Shown in pieces: positions 10,007 to 22,659 of a stretch of DNA of 64,000 nucleotides. Positions within the stretch are counted from its first letter, which is position 1, and each line of letters starts with the position of its first letter. The notes below the pieces were generated by a model. That model was not told the origin of the DNA, made no database searches, and was given only the letters and a program-made list of their open reading frames with translations. The position numbers and the translations under genes were made by a program. This DNA is from Chalara sp. BL73 (Eukaryota; Ascomycota; Leotiomycetes; Helotiales): assembly GCA_918026815.1 (NCBI GenBank), contig CAKJVC010000012.1, forward strand, positions 682,001-746,000, read 5' to 3'.

Positions 10007-12167
10007 CTAAAAGTAACTTCGCACACCTTGGGGGAGGGAGGGGCTACTATTCCATCCATCGCCACTTAAGCTGGTCAGCGGCTGGAACATCTCATTCGAA
10101 TGCCAGAACTCAGGATCTTCATCCTCAATCCTTGGGATCTCCATGCCGTATTCGACAGTCACAGGTACTGCATCCATCTTGCCCTGCCATGGCCCAATAC
10201 CCTTGCCCTGAAGTGCAATTCGCTGCATCTGTAAAATATCATCCTCGATCCAGCTCATCCTCGCCACATTCCCTCGATGCCACTTCATCTGCAACCATGC
10301 CACAAAAGTCGGCAGCGACAGGTTTAGCAGGATGATGATAAGACTGATACTGCTCGCTATAGCCAGCCCAAGAATGTTAAAAGAGATGTAATCAGAGCTT
10401 CGTATTTTCTGGTTTTTGCAAATGTACTTTTCTTCTTTTGTTGACGGTTGGACTACAAACTCATGCAAATGAATCCCTGGTCGGATCTCGGGGTTTTGAT
10501 GTGCAGCATAGCCTAAAGCATTCAGCTGAAGTCCAGCCATGCTTACATTGAACATATTTTCCATTTCTGTCTGCCACTGGGTCTCGGGAAGCGCGCTCGA
10601 CATACGGAAACCACCGTATACACGCTGGTTTGCAAGCAGGATTTCATGCCTCAAGATTCGTAAAGTGAAGTCGAGACGCATATAATATAAGAAAGTCCAA
10701 AGCAGCCTGTAGCTCGCAAGTTGATTGGTATTAAACTCTACATCAGGGGGAGGAGCCTGGTCGGTAAACTTATATAGTCCTGATGGTGTACTACAATGTG
10801 TTGTGTTGCAAAATTGATATTGCTCTGTGCAAACAATTGCAGAGTTTGTCTCGTTCGGGTTCCAAGCCACATTGGCGCCTAAGAGCTTCGCGCCTGGGGT
10901 TTGGGCGGCAAACCAAGGGTCTAGCACAGGGCCAGTGTATGATATCGATTTACCTAAGAAAAGTAAAGTAACATCGGCATCCTGACGTTGAAATTCTGGA
11001 AGAGGACTGAAAGTACTTTCATTGAGCCTCTGTGGGAACGAAGCAAAGTGGCTGTGCATAAGTTAGTGAATATCTGAGAAAACCAATTATGACACACTTG
11101 ATTGTGTAAGCTTGCTCAGCCAAAACCACACTAGCATTGCTCGCAACATATGTATAATTACTAATGGTGAAACCATAACTACCAAATAGCAAGCTTGGGC
11201 CAATGTTGTAGTATTTGTACAGATCACCAGGCAAGGAATCTGGTACAAAATATGCTCGACCTGGTCTAGACTCATTCGTCCAGCCAGTGGAATAATCTGC
11301 CTCTGCACGGATTGGAGCGCACGTAGATATTTTCCTTACGTCAACCTGATCTTTCCGTGGCGCATTTATGCCGAGGTGCTTGTCTGAGTTGATCATCCCA
11401 GAATCGATTTCAATGGCTCCAAAGGGGCAGGATCCTGATTGATACGGACAAGCGGCAGCTCGATCAACCTTAGACCGAATAGCTTGGACTGTGAATGTAT
11501 TGCAAACAGTGACATCCGAGTCCTTGAAAGCTCCAGAGTAGCATGCCCTTGTGTAGGCTGCGCATCTTCGATAGCCATTATAGGAGCTGAGGAACAATGC
11601 ATCAACGTATGACCAATCCTCATCGGACCAGCCCATAAAGAGTTTAGGGGTCCGATGGTCAATTAGGCCGCAGTAACCTCGAAGAAGGACTTCTCCATCT
11701 GTGCTCGTGACTCGAGATGAAAAGGCTCCAGCTGTCAGAAATGCTGAGATATTGACAAAGACGATCAAGGCGAGAACAGAAGTTCGACGAAATGACGCTC
11801 TCGTATTCGATTTCCAGGCCCAGGCTAATTCCCATAGTCGGTAGAGGGTAGCAGTATCGCTTAACCTACTACGAAGAACAACCTGCTGCTGGTGATATAG
11901 AGCATCACGTTTGGTGGTGGTGCCACGGAATTGGTGTAGCGCGAATGACGTTACACCCCAGAAATGGCTTCCCGCCCAGCCAATAAGGAGAGCGAGGACT
12001 GATATCAGAATATTACCATAATGTGGTGGTAAGGTCAGTGTCGAACCGATAATTGATCCTTTGCCTATAAAGTATCAGTGGAGGGCCAAACTACACGCCC
12101 TTCAAGAACAATACAGACTATGATTGACCCATATACCAACAAAAACTGAAGAAGAGTTCTCGCTCAT
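10007..12167 (-). CDS. Fungal multi-pass membrane protein of unknown function, 680 residues
   Basis: Three exons (12137-12167, 11098-12064, 10007-11051) sum to 681 codons in frame. The first exon is only 31 nt (starting MSENSSSVF). Hydrophobic segments lie near residues 27-48, 106-125 and 555-582. Between the second and third is a long region rich in cysteines and N-glycosylation sequons (NYT, NAS, NTT, NES), typical of an extracellular or lumenal domain. The tail after residue 582 is charged and probably cytosolic. The overall architecture, two N-terminal helices, a large ectodomain and one C-terminal helix, matches a family widespread in filamentous ascomycetes with no assigned role that I know. 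The 46-nt intron at 11052-11097 is short but has GT-AG ends and keeps the frame. Confidence 0.8.
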
Positions 12168-13864
12168 GGTTGTTCATCGCGTGAGAGATGTCCTACGACT
12201 ATGGAGTTCGCCCGTAGCAGCTACGAGCGAGAAACACCATGAACAATGGATTATATATAAGATCCTCATACTCATACTCATATGAAAAAATACAATTGCT
12301 GCCTGAGGTCCCAGTAACGTGGGTAAAACAAAATCTCGACCTAGTCGACAAACAATGTTCTTGATCAACCATTCGCTAACAACCACCAGAACTTGGCAAG
12401 CCACCGTAGGGCTGAGCGCAACAAACACGCAAGATAGAGTACGATGAAACCAATAGGGGCAAGACTTTCAGTATGCAGCAAGCCACGAACAGGAAAAATC
12501 TAAGTGCGGCTGATGAAGAAGGGAGAGAAGACAGATGACTGGCCACCGAACGACGGTCCAGAGTTGCTGCAGTCAGGGCTCAAACAGAAGCTCAAGCAAG
12601 GGATAGAACTTATCATAATCGCAGCCATCCTTCTAAGTACAACCATCTTATTTCAGATACATTAGTAAAGCCACTAGACTTCACTACCTACTGAGGTAAT
12701 GCAAAGTAAAAGAACAGTATCACAGTTCAGGAGAGCGATTGGTTCTCTTCCGTCTGCAAACTTTTCAGCTCAAGCGATAGTTTTGCAAGTGGCTAGAATA
12801 GGTTTAGCGATTTACAATAGGGTAACTGATTTTTCCTCAACATAGATTCGGGATGATGATTAGGGGGGAGAGAAGGAGAAAGAGGAGAGCCTGGAGGGTG
12901 AAGAGTCAACCACGTTCTGCATGTTTCCTCATAAAGCGACGCCAAGTGGGGATTCCGTAAATGGTATTCTACTTGTCTTGGCAAGCAAAAAGAGCCAATG
13001 ACCGTTGTTCCATTGATGCTGCAACCAATAGCGCTCGATATTATGCCGTTCGACATCTTTGTTGCATATCTCCGAGTGACAAGTTTAGCACCGGGTGTCA
13101 AATACCGTCAGCGAAAATGATGGTTGGTGTACATACAGAAAGGCGCTCAAATCTACAACATGACCACTTACAGCACTAGAATTGGCAATATCACTACTAT
13201 TGTGATCCTTCAGCATCGGTGATGCTCATATCAGGACCTGGGGATGGCACAGAAAATAAACATTTATGAGCATCTCCAGAACCTAGTAATGCCCATGGTG
13301 TAATTGCTGATTTCATATGCGTCGCTGACTCTCAACCCACTTCTTTTGAATCCTTAACCGTTAATACCGGGATAAATCCCCTGGGGTTTGCCAAGTGGTA
13401 TCCTCTGGCCGTGTTTTCTGTTGCGAGCGCTCTGATTGTCTCTTCCACAACCATTGTACAGCATGTCTATGGCTTGATCACGTGGTCACTGCTAGGTTTC
13501 AGCCGAAAGTAATTATTTGCTATTATCTATCCCTCTAAGAAATTCTTATTAAGCTGTGGAGCAAATTCGTATTAATAATATACTTCCTTTGGGAGCTTTT
13601 CCAAGGGGGTCACTGACGTCAAGCTCCTAGCATTGGTTAACCGAGCCCGGAAAGGGGTAAGCCCATTCTTCAAACAACGCCTGGTCCGCAAACAAAGAGT
13701 TGCACAACCCGCTTCTGCACGAATGCGGCCTCTCTATTAATCTCTAAAGCATGTGTTCATAAGCTCTGTCTCAGCTTTCTCCTCCTCCTTTCACAAAATT
13801 ATCAAAGTCCTTTACCAAAGATCTGAAGCTATCAAACGGTTCCATCATTCCCATCGTTTCCAAA
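12168..13864. other. Intergenic stretch, divergent promoters
   Basis: About 1.7 kb between the start codons of the membrane protein (minus) and the MARVEL-type protein (plus). Only short, unsupported open frames occur (for example 12174-12428 and 12793-13101, both minus). A pyrimidine-rich tract just upstream of 13865 suits a 5' leader. Confidence 0.4.
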
Positions 13865-14608
13865 ATGTCGACAACAACTCGTCACATCAACAAGGATCAC
13901 ATCCCACGTGTGCCCACTTCACTCACCGTTATCCGCGTCCTTCAATTTCTCATCGGAATCACCCTCCTTGGGCTCTCCGCCTACGGAATCTGGGTCTACG
14001 CAACCTCCGGCTACGACCTTACACTCTTTACCTCCATCGTTACATTCCTCTTCCTTCTCTACGCCCTCCTCACAGAGAGGAAGCTCGCAGCAGGCTACAA
14101 TTACTGGGCTATTCTCGCACTCGACCTCTTCCTCATTATCTTCTGGCTGATCTCCTTCGCGAAGACGGCTGCTGAGGCGAGTACTGTGGAAAATGCAATT
14201 TTGTACTTTGGGGACTACCTCCTGAGGGGGCCGACGGCGAGACGATGGCAGAATGTGTTGATTACCTGTGCAGTGCTTGGGGCGTTTCAATTGTGAGTTC
14301 TTTTTCGTTTGACTTCTTTTGACAAGGCAGCAAAAGTGAAACCGGCTAATGTGATACAGTGTGCTGTTCATCATTACGCTATTCGTTACGGCGTATTTTG
14401 TGCATAAGCACCGTGGCGCGGGAGGGCATTCGCAGCCTCGCCCTGCACCAGTTGGTAATATGGAGGTATGCGTGTCCCGTTTTGGGCGTTTAGGTTTACT
14501 AACGGTGTCTAGGAGAATCACCAGATAGAAGCTCATGGTGCCATCGTGCAGCCGCCTGCATCGTACAACCAACAACCCGTACCTGCTACCGGTTATAATG
14601 CCGTCTAA
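13865..14608 (+). CDS. MARVEL-type four-helix membrane protein
   Basis: Three exons (13865-14292, 14360-14465, 14513-14608) sum to 210 codons, 209 residues. The second intron carries a textbook CTAAC branch site close to its acceptor. Four hydrophobic helices are visible (about residues 20-40, 46-68, 80-100 and 130-160), starting with the basic TRHINKDHIPRVP segment. The family pattern fits the fungal MARVEL/membrane-associating domain, whose members organise plasma-membrane microdomains. The C-terminal tail is proline/glutamine-rich (PASYNQQPVPATGY) and presumably cytosolic. No catalytic residues are expected. Confidence is high that it is a real gene and moderate for the family name. Confidence 0.8.
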
Positions 14609-15605
14609 TAAATTAATCGCCCCACGATCTGATAGTAGTGGTAATTTTACCTTTTGGTGGCCGTTAATGGTCCGAGATTTGATACCATTCTTGGGGAAGG
14701 TTTTTTAACTATAATATTTAATTCATTGATATTACAAGGAGTCTAAACACACAACGATTTCCTTTCGAATCGGCAATTTTACCATGTTTGAGCAACTTGT
14801 TTGACTTAGTATGGCATATTTAGTTCCTGGTCTTCAGCTCTCATCTCAGTATGCAAAGCAATCCATGCGGCCTTGAGTACTACGGCAGCAAAAGTGCACC
14901 TAGTCAAGTGAGCAAGATGATTACCTAGCATGGCTGGCATCACGTTGACAGCAGACCCACATTTCAATCGATGATCTTAGGTTACCAAGGGCCCAGTTTT
15001 GGTTTACTATTGGGTCTGGTGCTTGAGGTCCTGAGCTTGGGGCTTGTAATTCGTATGCTCTGTGGCTTCAGAAGACTTAGAGGCGATCTGATGCTTGGGC
15101 GCATCTGAAATATTCGATGTGTATAGACTGCCGGGGAAATATCCGCGTCCCCAGACTGGGTCCGCCAGTGCCCATCTTATTGTATGGGGTTCATAACCTC
15201 TGGACTCAATCGAATGAGTAATAGGTCCTTAGTTTAAGTTGCTAAGACTAAATTGACCCTTAATATATAAGTCTTTGGAGGTTAATCGAAGCTAGAACTA
15301 CTTATTTAGAGGTCTTGGCTGCGTAATTCAAGCGTTAGCACTCATTGGCCCTTTAGGTTGAGTCCTAGCTATATTGATCAACTCTAACTAACTCCTGGTC
15401 CCAAGAAGTTGGTTCGTTGAAAATCCGACCCGCCAGGCATCACCCCGCATTCTAAATGTGCATTTATGCAAAGGCTGAAACAAATACATAGGGACTTGAG
15501 AGGTGATGCAAGCAACACCACTCGGCGGCAAATTGAGAGGCAAACCCTGAGAATTTGAACTCACGAGGACAAGTTGAGCTAATTTTGGAGACCATTGTAT
15601 TGCTG
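14609..15605. other. Intergenic between convergent genes
   Basis: This holds the 3' flanks of the MARVEL-type gene (plus) and the HET gene (minus). No coding frame or known repeat was recognised. Confidence 0.4.
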
Positions 15606-17542
15606 CTACCGGATCTCTATAGTCATCTCTACTGTCTCTCCTTCAAACCAAGTCTCATCATCGAGCCGGATCAGCCCAATCCGAACGTAAGTTCCATCGC
15701 CCGTATGTGAAGGAGCTATCACCATACCATATAGGGCTGTATAACCGTCGCCAACTTCCTTCCCAATATGCACACAATAGACATCTGCCTGAAAAGGCAC
15801 CAATATATCCCCTTTCTGTGCTCTCTTCATAGTCACTTCTCCATCGCCACTTCCCGGTCTCATATCACAGGGGCATAGTGCACAATCAGGCGCAATCGGC
15901 TCTCGTGTCACTGGATCTTTACCAACTGTGTAACTCCAACAATTGCTCGGCTCTGCGCAGTTGATCCTGACTTTTGACACCATTCCTTTCAACATTATGT
16001 ATCCGTCTTGGACTTCCCCATACTTATTCAATCCAGACACCGAAACATGGACGTCTAGAACCGTGACAATAGAAGTGAATGGAGCTTTTTGGTCCGGAGA
16101 AACGAAGTCTAGTACGCCACTCACAGATGCCCAGGACCAAGTTGGGGCTACATATGTCTCTGGTTGCATTAGCGGAGAAGAATTAGAAGAGACGTAATCA
16201 ATGGACCAGCATAACTCCATAGGCAGATTCTCATCCCATAATCCTGCTAGATATACAGAGTTCGTTCTTTCCTGGATTTGCTTCGCAACACCGCTAACAG
16301 CCGGCAACTTATCACTCTCAAATGTAAGTTCTCGTATGGAGTAGGACTCAATCAGACGATGCCAGCATCCGTACGGATCGTTTTCTTTCACACCACCACT
16401 AGAGAGTATTTGGGCGAGACCCATGGAGTATAATCCTCTTGGTTTCGCCCCGTCCTCAGAGACTACTTCAGTCTTGCATTCAAAAATGAGCTCGGATTGA
16501 GTGTAATGCAATACCCGCGTCGAGAGGACATTTTCTTGCCAACACCATGCGCGTGAGGCAAGTGGGCTTAGATATTCGATAACCTGAGCCATCGAACTGC
16601 CTGTGTGTCTGCGCGCGAGAATTTCAACTTCCTGGCCATCGGTACATGAGAATGGAAACTTTTCGGTCTGCCATCGTGACTCACGCTCATGTAGAAAAGG
16701 AATGGTTCCATTCTTGGAGGAAGATGCTGAGATGGTAAAGTAAGCGTTTGAGTAATAATCGCACATCTTTGCAGATTCGATTTCCCAGTCCACTTTGCTG
16801 TCTTGAATGATACAGAGGGAGTCAATCCAGATCCATTCAATATCTAATCGTCTCGCTACTGTAATTGCGTCTTGGAACACTCGGGAGAGATCACTCCATT
16901 CGATGCTGGCTTGCATCTGAGGGAGGGATGACGAGGTGGTCTTTATGGGTTGGTAACCACCCCAACAGTGACTCAAGGCAATGTAAGCTGCTTGGATACT
17001 ACTTGGCTCGACAAGCTTAATGGGGTCTTTGGCAGTGGACCCAATGTTGATAACCCGTTTCGGCAATGGCGTTGAAATTGACCCGCCGCATTTTGGATGT
17101 GATGCACAACAATTCTGTATTCTGTCGTGAATGAATGCAAAGCACTCGTGAGAATCTGGTCGAGTTGACAAGAGGCCGAGGGCTCCCAAAGTCGGTAGTT
17201 CAGCTATTGGAGCATCTGGTATTCTAAGCACAGTGATCATATCATAAAGAAAATAGAATGCCACCTACCGGATCTACGATAAACCCAAAGACTAGCCAAG
17301 GTCTCAGAAGAGCCATACTCATCGGTGGTAGAAATTATCTCTACATTTGTTGCAGTGCAATTTTGCAGATCGATCCGCAACCTGCCTTTTGTCCTGTCAT
17401 TATAGGCGTGAGTGGAGAAGTGCTGAACGAGGCTGAGTAGAAGTGAGCAGTATTTGCATGTTTCTCGGATGTCGGCCAGTTTCAAAATGAGGCCTTCTTC
17501 ATGACCGTGTAGGTCTAAATTTTTGCAAGACTCGCAAGGCAT
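15606..17542 (-). CDS. HET-domain protein (intact)
   Basis: Two exons, 17269-17542 and 15606-17215, give 627 residues with a 53-nt GTAGGT…CAG intron. A nearby alternative junction (GTGGCA donor) is also in frame and changes only a few residues. The N-terminus has a CxxC pair (MPCESCKNL) and a further ETCKYCSLL, common in this subfamily. The HET domain follows: YIALSHCWGG at residues 169-178, WIWIDSLCIIQD at 219-230, then YYSNAYFTISAS. After it come SRAWCWQENVLSTRVLHY and a C-terminal region with PTWSWASVSG, the usual family layout. HET proteins sense non-self after hyphal fusion and can trigger cell death. No nearby partner (NACHT/NLR or het-s-like gene) is seen. A degraded relative lies about 10 kb upstream. 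Confidence 0.88.
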
Positions 17543-17903
17543 GGGCAGAAGAGGCCCCCTGTTTTAGAGAGATAGTGAAGTGGTTAGGTTATGTTCAGGC
17601 GGGCCTCGCTTACGTACATTTTAAAAGCTACAACACTTATATATGCAGGGATAATCGTGGCCTAAGGAGCTTATAAGGTGCAATAGCATTAAATTAAAAG
17701 ACTAAAACTTAATATATAATTCAAAGTGTATTAGGCTTAGGAATTAGTAAAGACTCAAATTAGGTCACGTGAGCACAACACGTGGCCATGTGTAGATCGT
17801 AAATGTCGAAATTTTGCGCAGCCATATGCTCAGCCTCTTAGCCAATTATGCCACGCATAGCGTCTCCTTATTTTCATTGTATCATGCCTTGAAATTATTA
17901 AAT

Positions 17904-17939
17904 ATACACGCACACACACACACACACACATATATATAT
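17904..17939. repeat. CA/TA microsatellite
   Basis: About ten CA units run directly into a short TA run. It is a simple sequence repeat with no coding overlap. Confidence 0.9.
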
Positions 17940-18121
17940 TTTGAGGATGAATATGCAAGCCGTATCATGTTGATATGAGCGTATGGCCGGTGCCAAGCAA
18001 CGTTCCAAGTACGGTCTCTTAAAGCTCATGCGCCTCGACCTCTTAGCTCTTCGGTCGAATAACCTAGTTTACTACAAGCCTCGCCAAGGGAAGTTAGGGT
18101 ATCTCCTTACATTATTTTCTA

Positions 18122-18225
18122 CAGTACTGTAATTTAGGCTACTTTGGTTTAAGTGCTAGAAGTTGTTTGTGCTCTAACTTTCCTGGTTTACTGTAAACCG
18201 AAGTAGTCTAAAAATCAGTCCTGCA
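18122..18225. repeat. Imperfect inverted repeat, about 30-bp arms
   Basis: The left arm contains TTAGGCTACTTTGGTTTA and the right arm its near-complement TAAACCGAAGTAGTCTAA, with a loop of about 40 nt. Further pairing extends outward with several mismatches. The two core mismatches are transitions. It could be the remnant of a small terminal-inverted-repeat element. Confidence 0.55.
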
Positions 18226-19134
18226 ATTCAGACTGTTTCAAGTTCAAACACAAATAAAAGACGTACGTTAGCCTGTATAACTATTTTTCGAGACTAGAAG
18301 CCAAATTTAGAATTCGCATGATGGTAGACTTGGAAAATGAATTCACACAATCTTGGCTTCTCTCTTTTATCTGAAGTACCTAAAAGTTAACACATTGGTA
18401 TCGACTTTCGAAAATATCATTTGATCTACCATGGCTCGTGGATTCATCGTTGTTGGCATTGGAAGGGAACCGCGCTGCTGATATAATTTTACCTTTATAT
18501 TTTGTAGAGTATGTTTTTCTGTGGCAGCGACTTCAAATAGACAGGAGAAAGAGCTATTGGTAGCAAGCAGTGGGTTTCTTAAAATAGAATGGCTTGGGTG
18601 AGAATTACGGCTTTACTTTGTGTTTTTCCCTTTTCTAAAAGGTTCTCAAGAACTCTGTAGTTTTCTATCGACAGCTACGCCATTTCCCAAAATGTCATTT
18701 TCCTTGGAACCTGCTTTGAGAGATGGTCTAGATCGTTTTTCACAGTAGATGTCTATTTGCGTAGCAAGTGTTTATTTTAGCTTATTTTACTCTGTGACAA
18801 CAATGCTATTCTAAGAATGCAGCACAAGTGAGACCAATAACTACTCTATGTCTTTATATTTATTTTGAAACTTCACCGTCCCAGCCAAGGACATTTTCTA
18901 GATCAGTAGTGTGATCTGATAGGCGCGCATTTTTCGTAGCTTCCCCACCAATCAACCCCACTAAACGACCCCACTTTGGACATTAGGCTGAATGTTCCCT
19001 CTTTCATCCAAAGTAAACGACACTTCACTTTATAAGACTTCATACGTCTTGCGTCCTAAATAGCTTTTTTCATAAAGTACATGAAACCTTCTCTACCCCG
19101 TTGTCTACTCCCAAGTCTAAGGCACTCTTTGAAA

Positions 19135-20604
19135 ATGTCCAACGGGCCTGTGAAGTTCCTGCCACTTGGCGCTTCCATTCAAAAGTTTGAGGTCAATGGC
19201 ATCAATATCGTGCAAGGTTTTGATACTCAAGAGCAGTGAGTAGTGGGAGATTCGAGACGAGTGTACGCTATTATCTTGCCCATGAATACTGATAGAGAAA
19301 TAGATATGTCAAGTATAACGCTCCATATTTCGGTGAGACCATTGGCCGAGTTGCAAACCGAGTTGGTGGTGCTAAAATCAATAACTTGAACGGCAAGTCA
19401 TATCCGCTAGCCGTCAACAACGGCCCAAACTCTTTGCATGGTGGTGTGAATGGCTGGGGAAAGCAAGTCTGGGAGCGCTCAGATACTGGCAAGAGTGTGA
19501 CATTCACTATCAAGAGCAAAGATGGGGACGAAGGCTATCCGGGAACAGTTGTAGCTTCCGTAGAGTATACCACAACCGTGGGTGAGGATAAGAAGACTAC
19601 CTTGGTTGCCAAGTACAAAGCAGAGCTTGTTGGAGACGAGGTTGAAGAAACGGTGATTAACCTAACGAATCATTCGTGAGTTTTCAGGCTCCGCTTCTTC
19701 TAGACTTGCTAAATTGGGAGGAAGGTATTTTAATCTTTCTGGACAGCCAACGAGTAAGTAGCCGCTTTTTTTGTATGCTTCTTATATCTATGCATATCTC
19801 AGCAACGTACTGAATCTCACGCGGCTATGAGCGCCCCGCATCTGATCATTTACACTGACCTTGAGATATCCAGTTGATGGCACCGAAGTCACCCTCTATA
19901 CAGATATCTATTTACCCGTGGATGATGGTGGGATACCAAATGACCTACCCAAACGCTATGAGGTTGGTCCTGGCCATACTGTCACCATTGTTCCCGGACA
20001 GAAGTTCACACTCGGGGTTACGGACCCCGATATCGATGATTGCTTTGTAGTCCTGTAAGTACAGCAGTAACTCCGTTATCAAATGTCTCACTGCCGATGG
20101 AGACAATCTCGACCTGAGCTCCAAGAAAGGCAATATGGAGATATCATAATCTGAGCTTACATTGATTAATTGATCCTCAGTTTGCTTGCCTTTTTTAATA
20201 TATCATCTCGTAAATTGTTTATCTATGCTAATACCGAACGTTATAGACCGCCAAATACGCCAAGTCAAGGTGCCCTGTCAGACACTGCCCAATCCCTTAG
20301 CACTGCCGAGCAGCCTTTGAGCACATTGATTGACGCCTACCATCCATCCACCAAGATCCACCTCCGGGTCTCCAGCACAGAGCCCGCCTTCCAGTTTTAC
20401 ACCGGCAAATACATTGACGTACCGGAAGTTACGGAAAATGGCAAAACGCTTCCGGCGCGCGGCCGCAGGAGCGGATTTTGTGTCGAGCCTAGCCGCTTTG
20501 TCAATGCCGTTAATGTGCCTGGCTGGCGGGATCAGGTGATTTTGAAGAAAGGCCAGATCTATACCAGCACGGCAGTCTACGAGGCTTGGGTTGACGAAGC
20601 CTGA
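19135..20604 (+). CDS. Aldose 1-epimerase (galactose mutarotase)
   Basis: Five exons (19135-19235, 19304-19675, 19725-19753, 19874-20054, 20247-20604) sum exactly to 347 codons, 346 residues, a normal length. The third exon is only 29 nt but encodes the conserved YFNLSGQPT. The enzyme interconverts alpha and beta anomers of aldoses at the entry to galactose/glucose use. Key residues are visible: GRVANRV, NNGPNSLHGG, the catalytic His157 in NHSYFNL, DIDDC near residue 225, FYTGKY, and the catalytic Glu308 in GFCVEPSRFVNAVN. There is no signal peptide, so it is probably cytosolic. Confidence in the family is high; the splice before 20247 was chosen because it keeps the frame and follows a CTAAT branch-like site. 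Confidence 0.92.
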
Positions 20605-21520
20605 GAGAATGAGAGTCAGGAAGGGTTTGGCCCATAGATTAGAACGCTCTTCGAGCATCAATGAGAAGACGCCTGTTGGGGATCATGAAATGCTTGTCAC
20701 GCATCGGCATATAGCTTTCCATGAGACAAATTTCAGAAATAGCATCTTTAGCAAGCTGTGTTGTCTCTCAGAAAAGCTATTCTCCTCGGGATTTTGGCGT
20801 ACCGCTGGTGTTCCGTGCGGATTGGCTATCTTATCCCCCATGCAAATACGGCCTTGAGCGTTCTGCATACCACCGCTCCAATGATACAACTAAGAGGGAG
20901 GGGCACCGCAACGCCTAGGTAGCTATCGTCGGTTTCGAGTACCAGCATAGAGATGAATGCCCTTTATTTCCAAGCGGCCCAGGAAGAGATCACCCAGGCA
21001 ACTTCCAATCAATTGGCGATCCTCTCCTTGACCCCGTATGATCACGGTGTACAGTTCTGGCTAAACAATAATCTTACAACATGAGTGCTTATTGCAGTGA
21101 CAAAGGTTTGATCTTGATCTAGTGCGTATGTAATCTTCGGAGTACAAGAAACGATAAATTCACGTGATATGCCCCTTTATTTCTCGCTTAGCCTTGATCA
21201 ACCCAAAACATTAATGCTAGCCTTCATCTCAAAGTCTTGTGTACGCCTTCCTCACCCGGCTTATTTTGGTGCTTGGACTTCCTGCTTGTGGATTTTGAAC
21301 ACATCAGGATAGCTAACTGCTAATCGATTGACGTGACTTCCGTGAATGGAAGCCACATCCCCAGTCGCTGTTACCTCATCGCCTTCTCTAGACTGTTCTC
21401 TCATCAATGCTGTGTCAAAACTAATTCGTAGATAAAGCATGCTCTGGCCCAAAATTACCGCAGCTCAACTCCGTGCTTCGTTATATTATATCACTCGAGA
21501 AATTACAACTTCCTGCCAGC
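20605..21520. other. Intergenic, no gene seen
   Basis: About 0.9 kb with short open frames on both strands that share no motif with known families. It is probably the 3' flank of the epimerase and the promoter of the next gene. Confidence 0.4.
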
Positions 21521-22659
21521 ATGGAGAAAGAGCAAGCATCACGAAATGAAGCTCCGTCATCGATGGAGAACTTATCAACAAACGAGAACCAAACTCCAAG
21601 TAAAGGCCATCGTGGGTCTACTTCGGCAGGCGCTCCAGCAGCGCCACCTGAAAATACAGAGCAGACTCGTTCTCAGTCTGACATTCCAAGAAAAGTTTAC
21701 CCTGTCTCGCCGAATAGTGGGTAAACTGTACACACTCTTCTAGCATTCTTCCAATATTTAGAAAGCACCACCATCTCCCGCTTCCGCAGCGGCAAAGCTA
21801 TCTTCAATTGAAAAACGGCCTGCTTCTGCATCACACCTCGCACATTCAGGAGAGCAACAACCTTCTGTTGGTACGCACGGGGTACAAGACAACACTCACA
21901 AAGCCGACGAGACTCGCCCAACCAGTGTTACCGCAGCCCAAGGGACTGCATATTTGCCTCCCAAACCAGATTTTCATGCGGCAGCCGCGGCTAGGCCGAG
22001 TTTCTGCTACGATGATATCCATTATCCTAATGGAATAGATCAGCCGCCGGTTGTGAAGCGCTACCGTTCTCTGGTAAGTTTGATTCATGATTACGGCGGG
22101 GTCCGTCAGCGCGCGTTCGATCAGAGTCTCACATCAATTTCGGGTGTGCCAGTCGCAGAATCCATATCCTCCACAGAACAGCCACCGCCTGTCTCCTGCT
22201 CCTCAGCAGAACACGGGGATGGGAAACGAAAGGGCGTGCGGGCCAGCTCATCCCCCCCTTGGCTCGGCCGAGGAGAATTACAATAAGCCGCCGAAGCCTG
22301 TTCCTCCGCCGCGCTTTGGTGATCATCACCCCACGACCGAGCAAAAGTGTGTTTCGCCATATCCAGGTGACCGTCCGCAGACGGCTGGGGCTCCTTCTAC
22401 AGTCCAGAGTGCGCCAGTTGCGGGCATCTCATGTTCCGCAGAAGGTGTAGGATATGGCGCATCAGAAAATCCAGGAGGGCATGGTACCAGATCAGAATCG
22501 GAGATATCGGGAGAGAGTCGTGCGGATGTAGGTGGAGAAACGGTTCAAACGACAGATATGCCGGCACGCGAAATCGGACATGTTGGACATGGCCATGGGA
22601 ATTTGAAGCGGGACGGTGGTTTTGAGGTAGAGGACGAGGCGAATCTGCGTACGGAGTAA
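21521..22659 (+). CDS. Disordered proline/serine-rich protein, unknown
   Basis: A three-exon model (21521-21716, 21766-22073, 22153-22659) sums to 337 codons, 336 residues. The second intron has a strong GTAAGT donor and a CAG acceptor; the first uses GTGGGT…AAAG and is less certain. The protein is low complexity throughout: Ala/Pro/Ser-rich (KAPPSPASAAAKL), then proline-rich (PPKPVPPPRFGDHHP), ending acidic (EVEDEANLRTE). The only distinctive segment is YDDIHYPNGIDQPPVVKRY around residue 150. No domain, signal peptide or membrane segment is visible. It could be a scaffold or nuclear factor, but nothing in the sequence decides. The C-terminal 80 residues are the least certain because two other frames are also partly open there. 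Confidence 0.5.

Larger units (their letters stand above)
17543..19134. other. AT-rich intergenic stretch with a microsatellite and an inverted repeat
   Basis: No gene is seen in this 1.6 kb. It contains a dinucleotide tract and an imperfect inverted repeat (listed separately). A TATA-like TTTATAAG near 19029, about 100 nt before the epimerase start codon, may belong to that gene's promoter. Confidence 0.45.
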
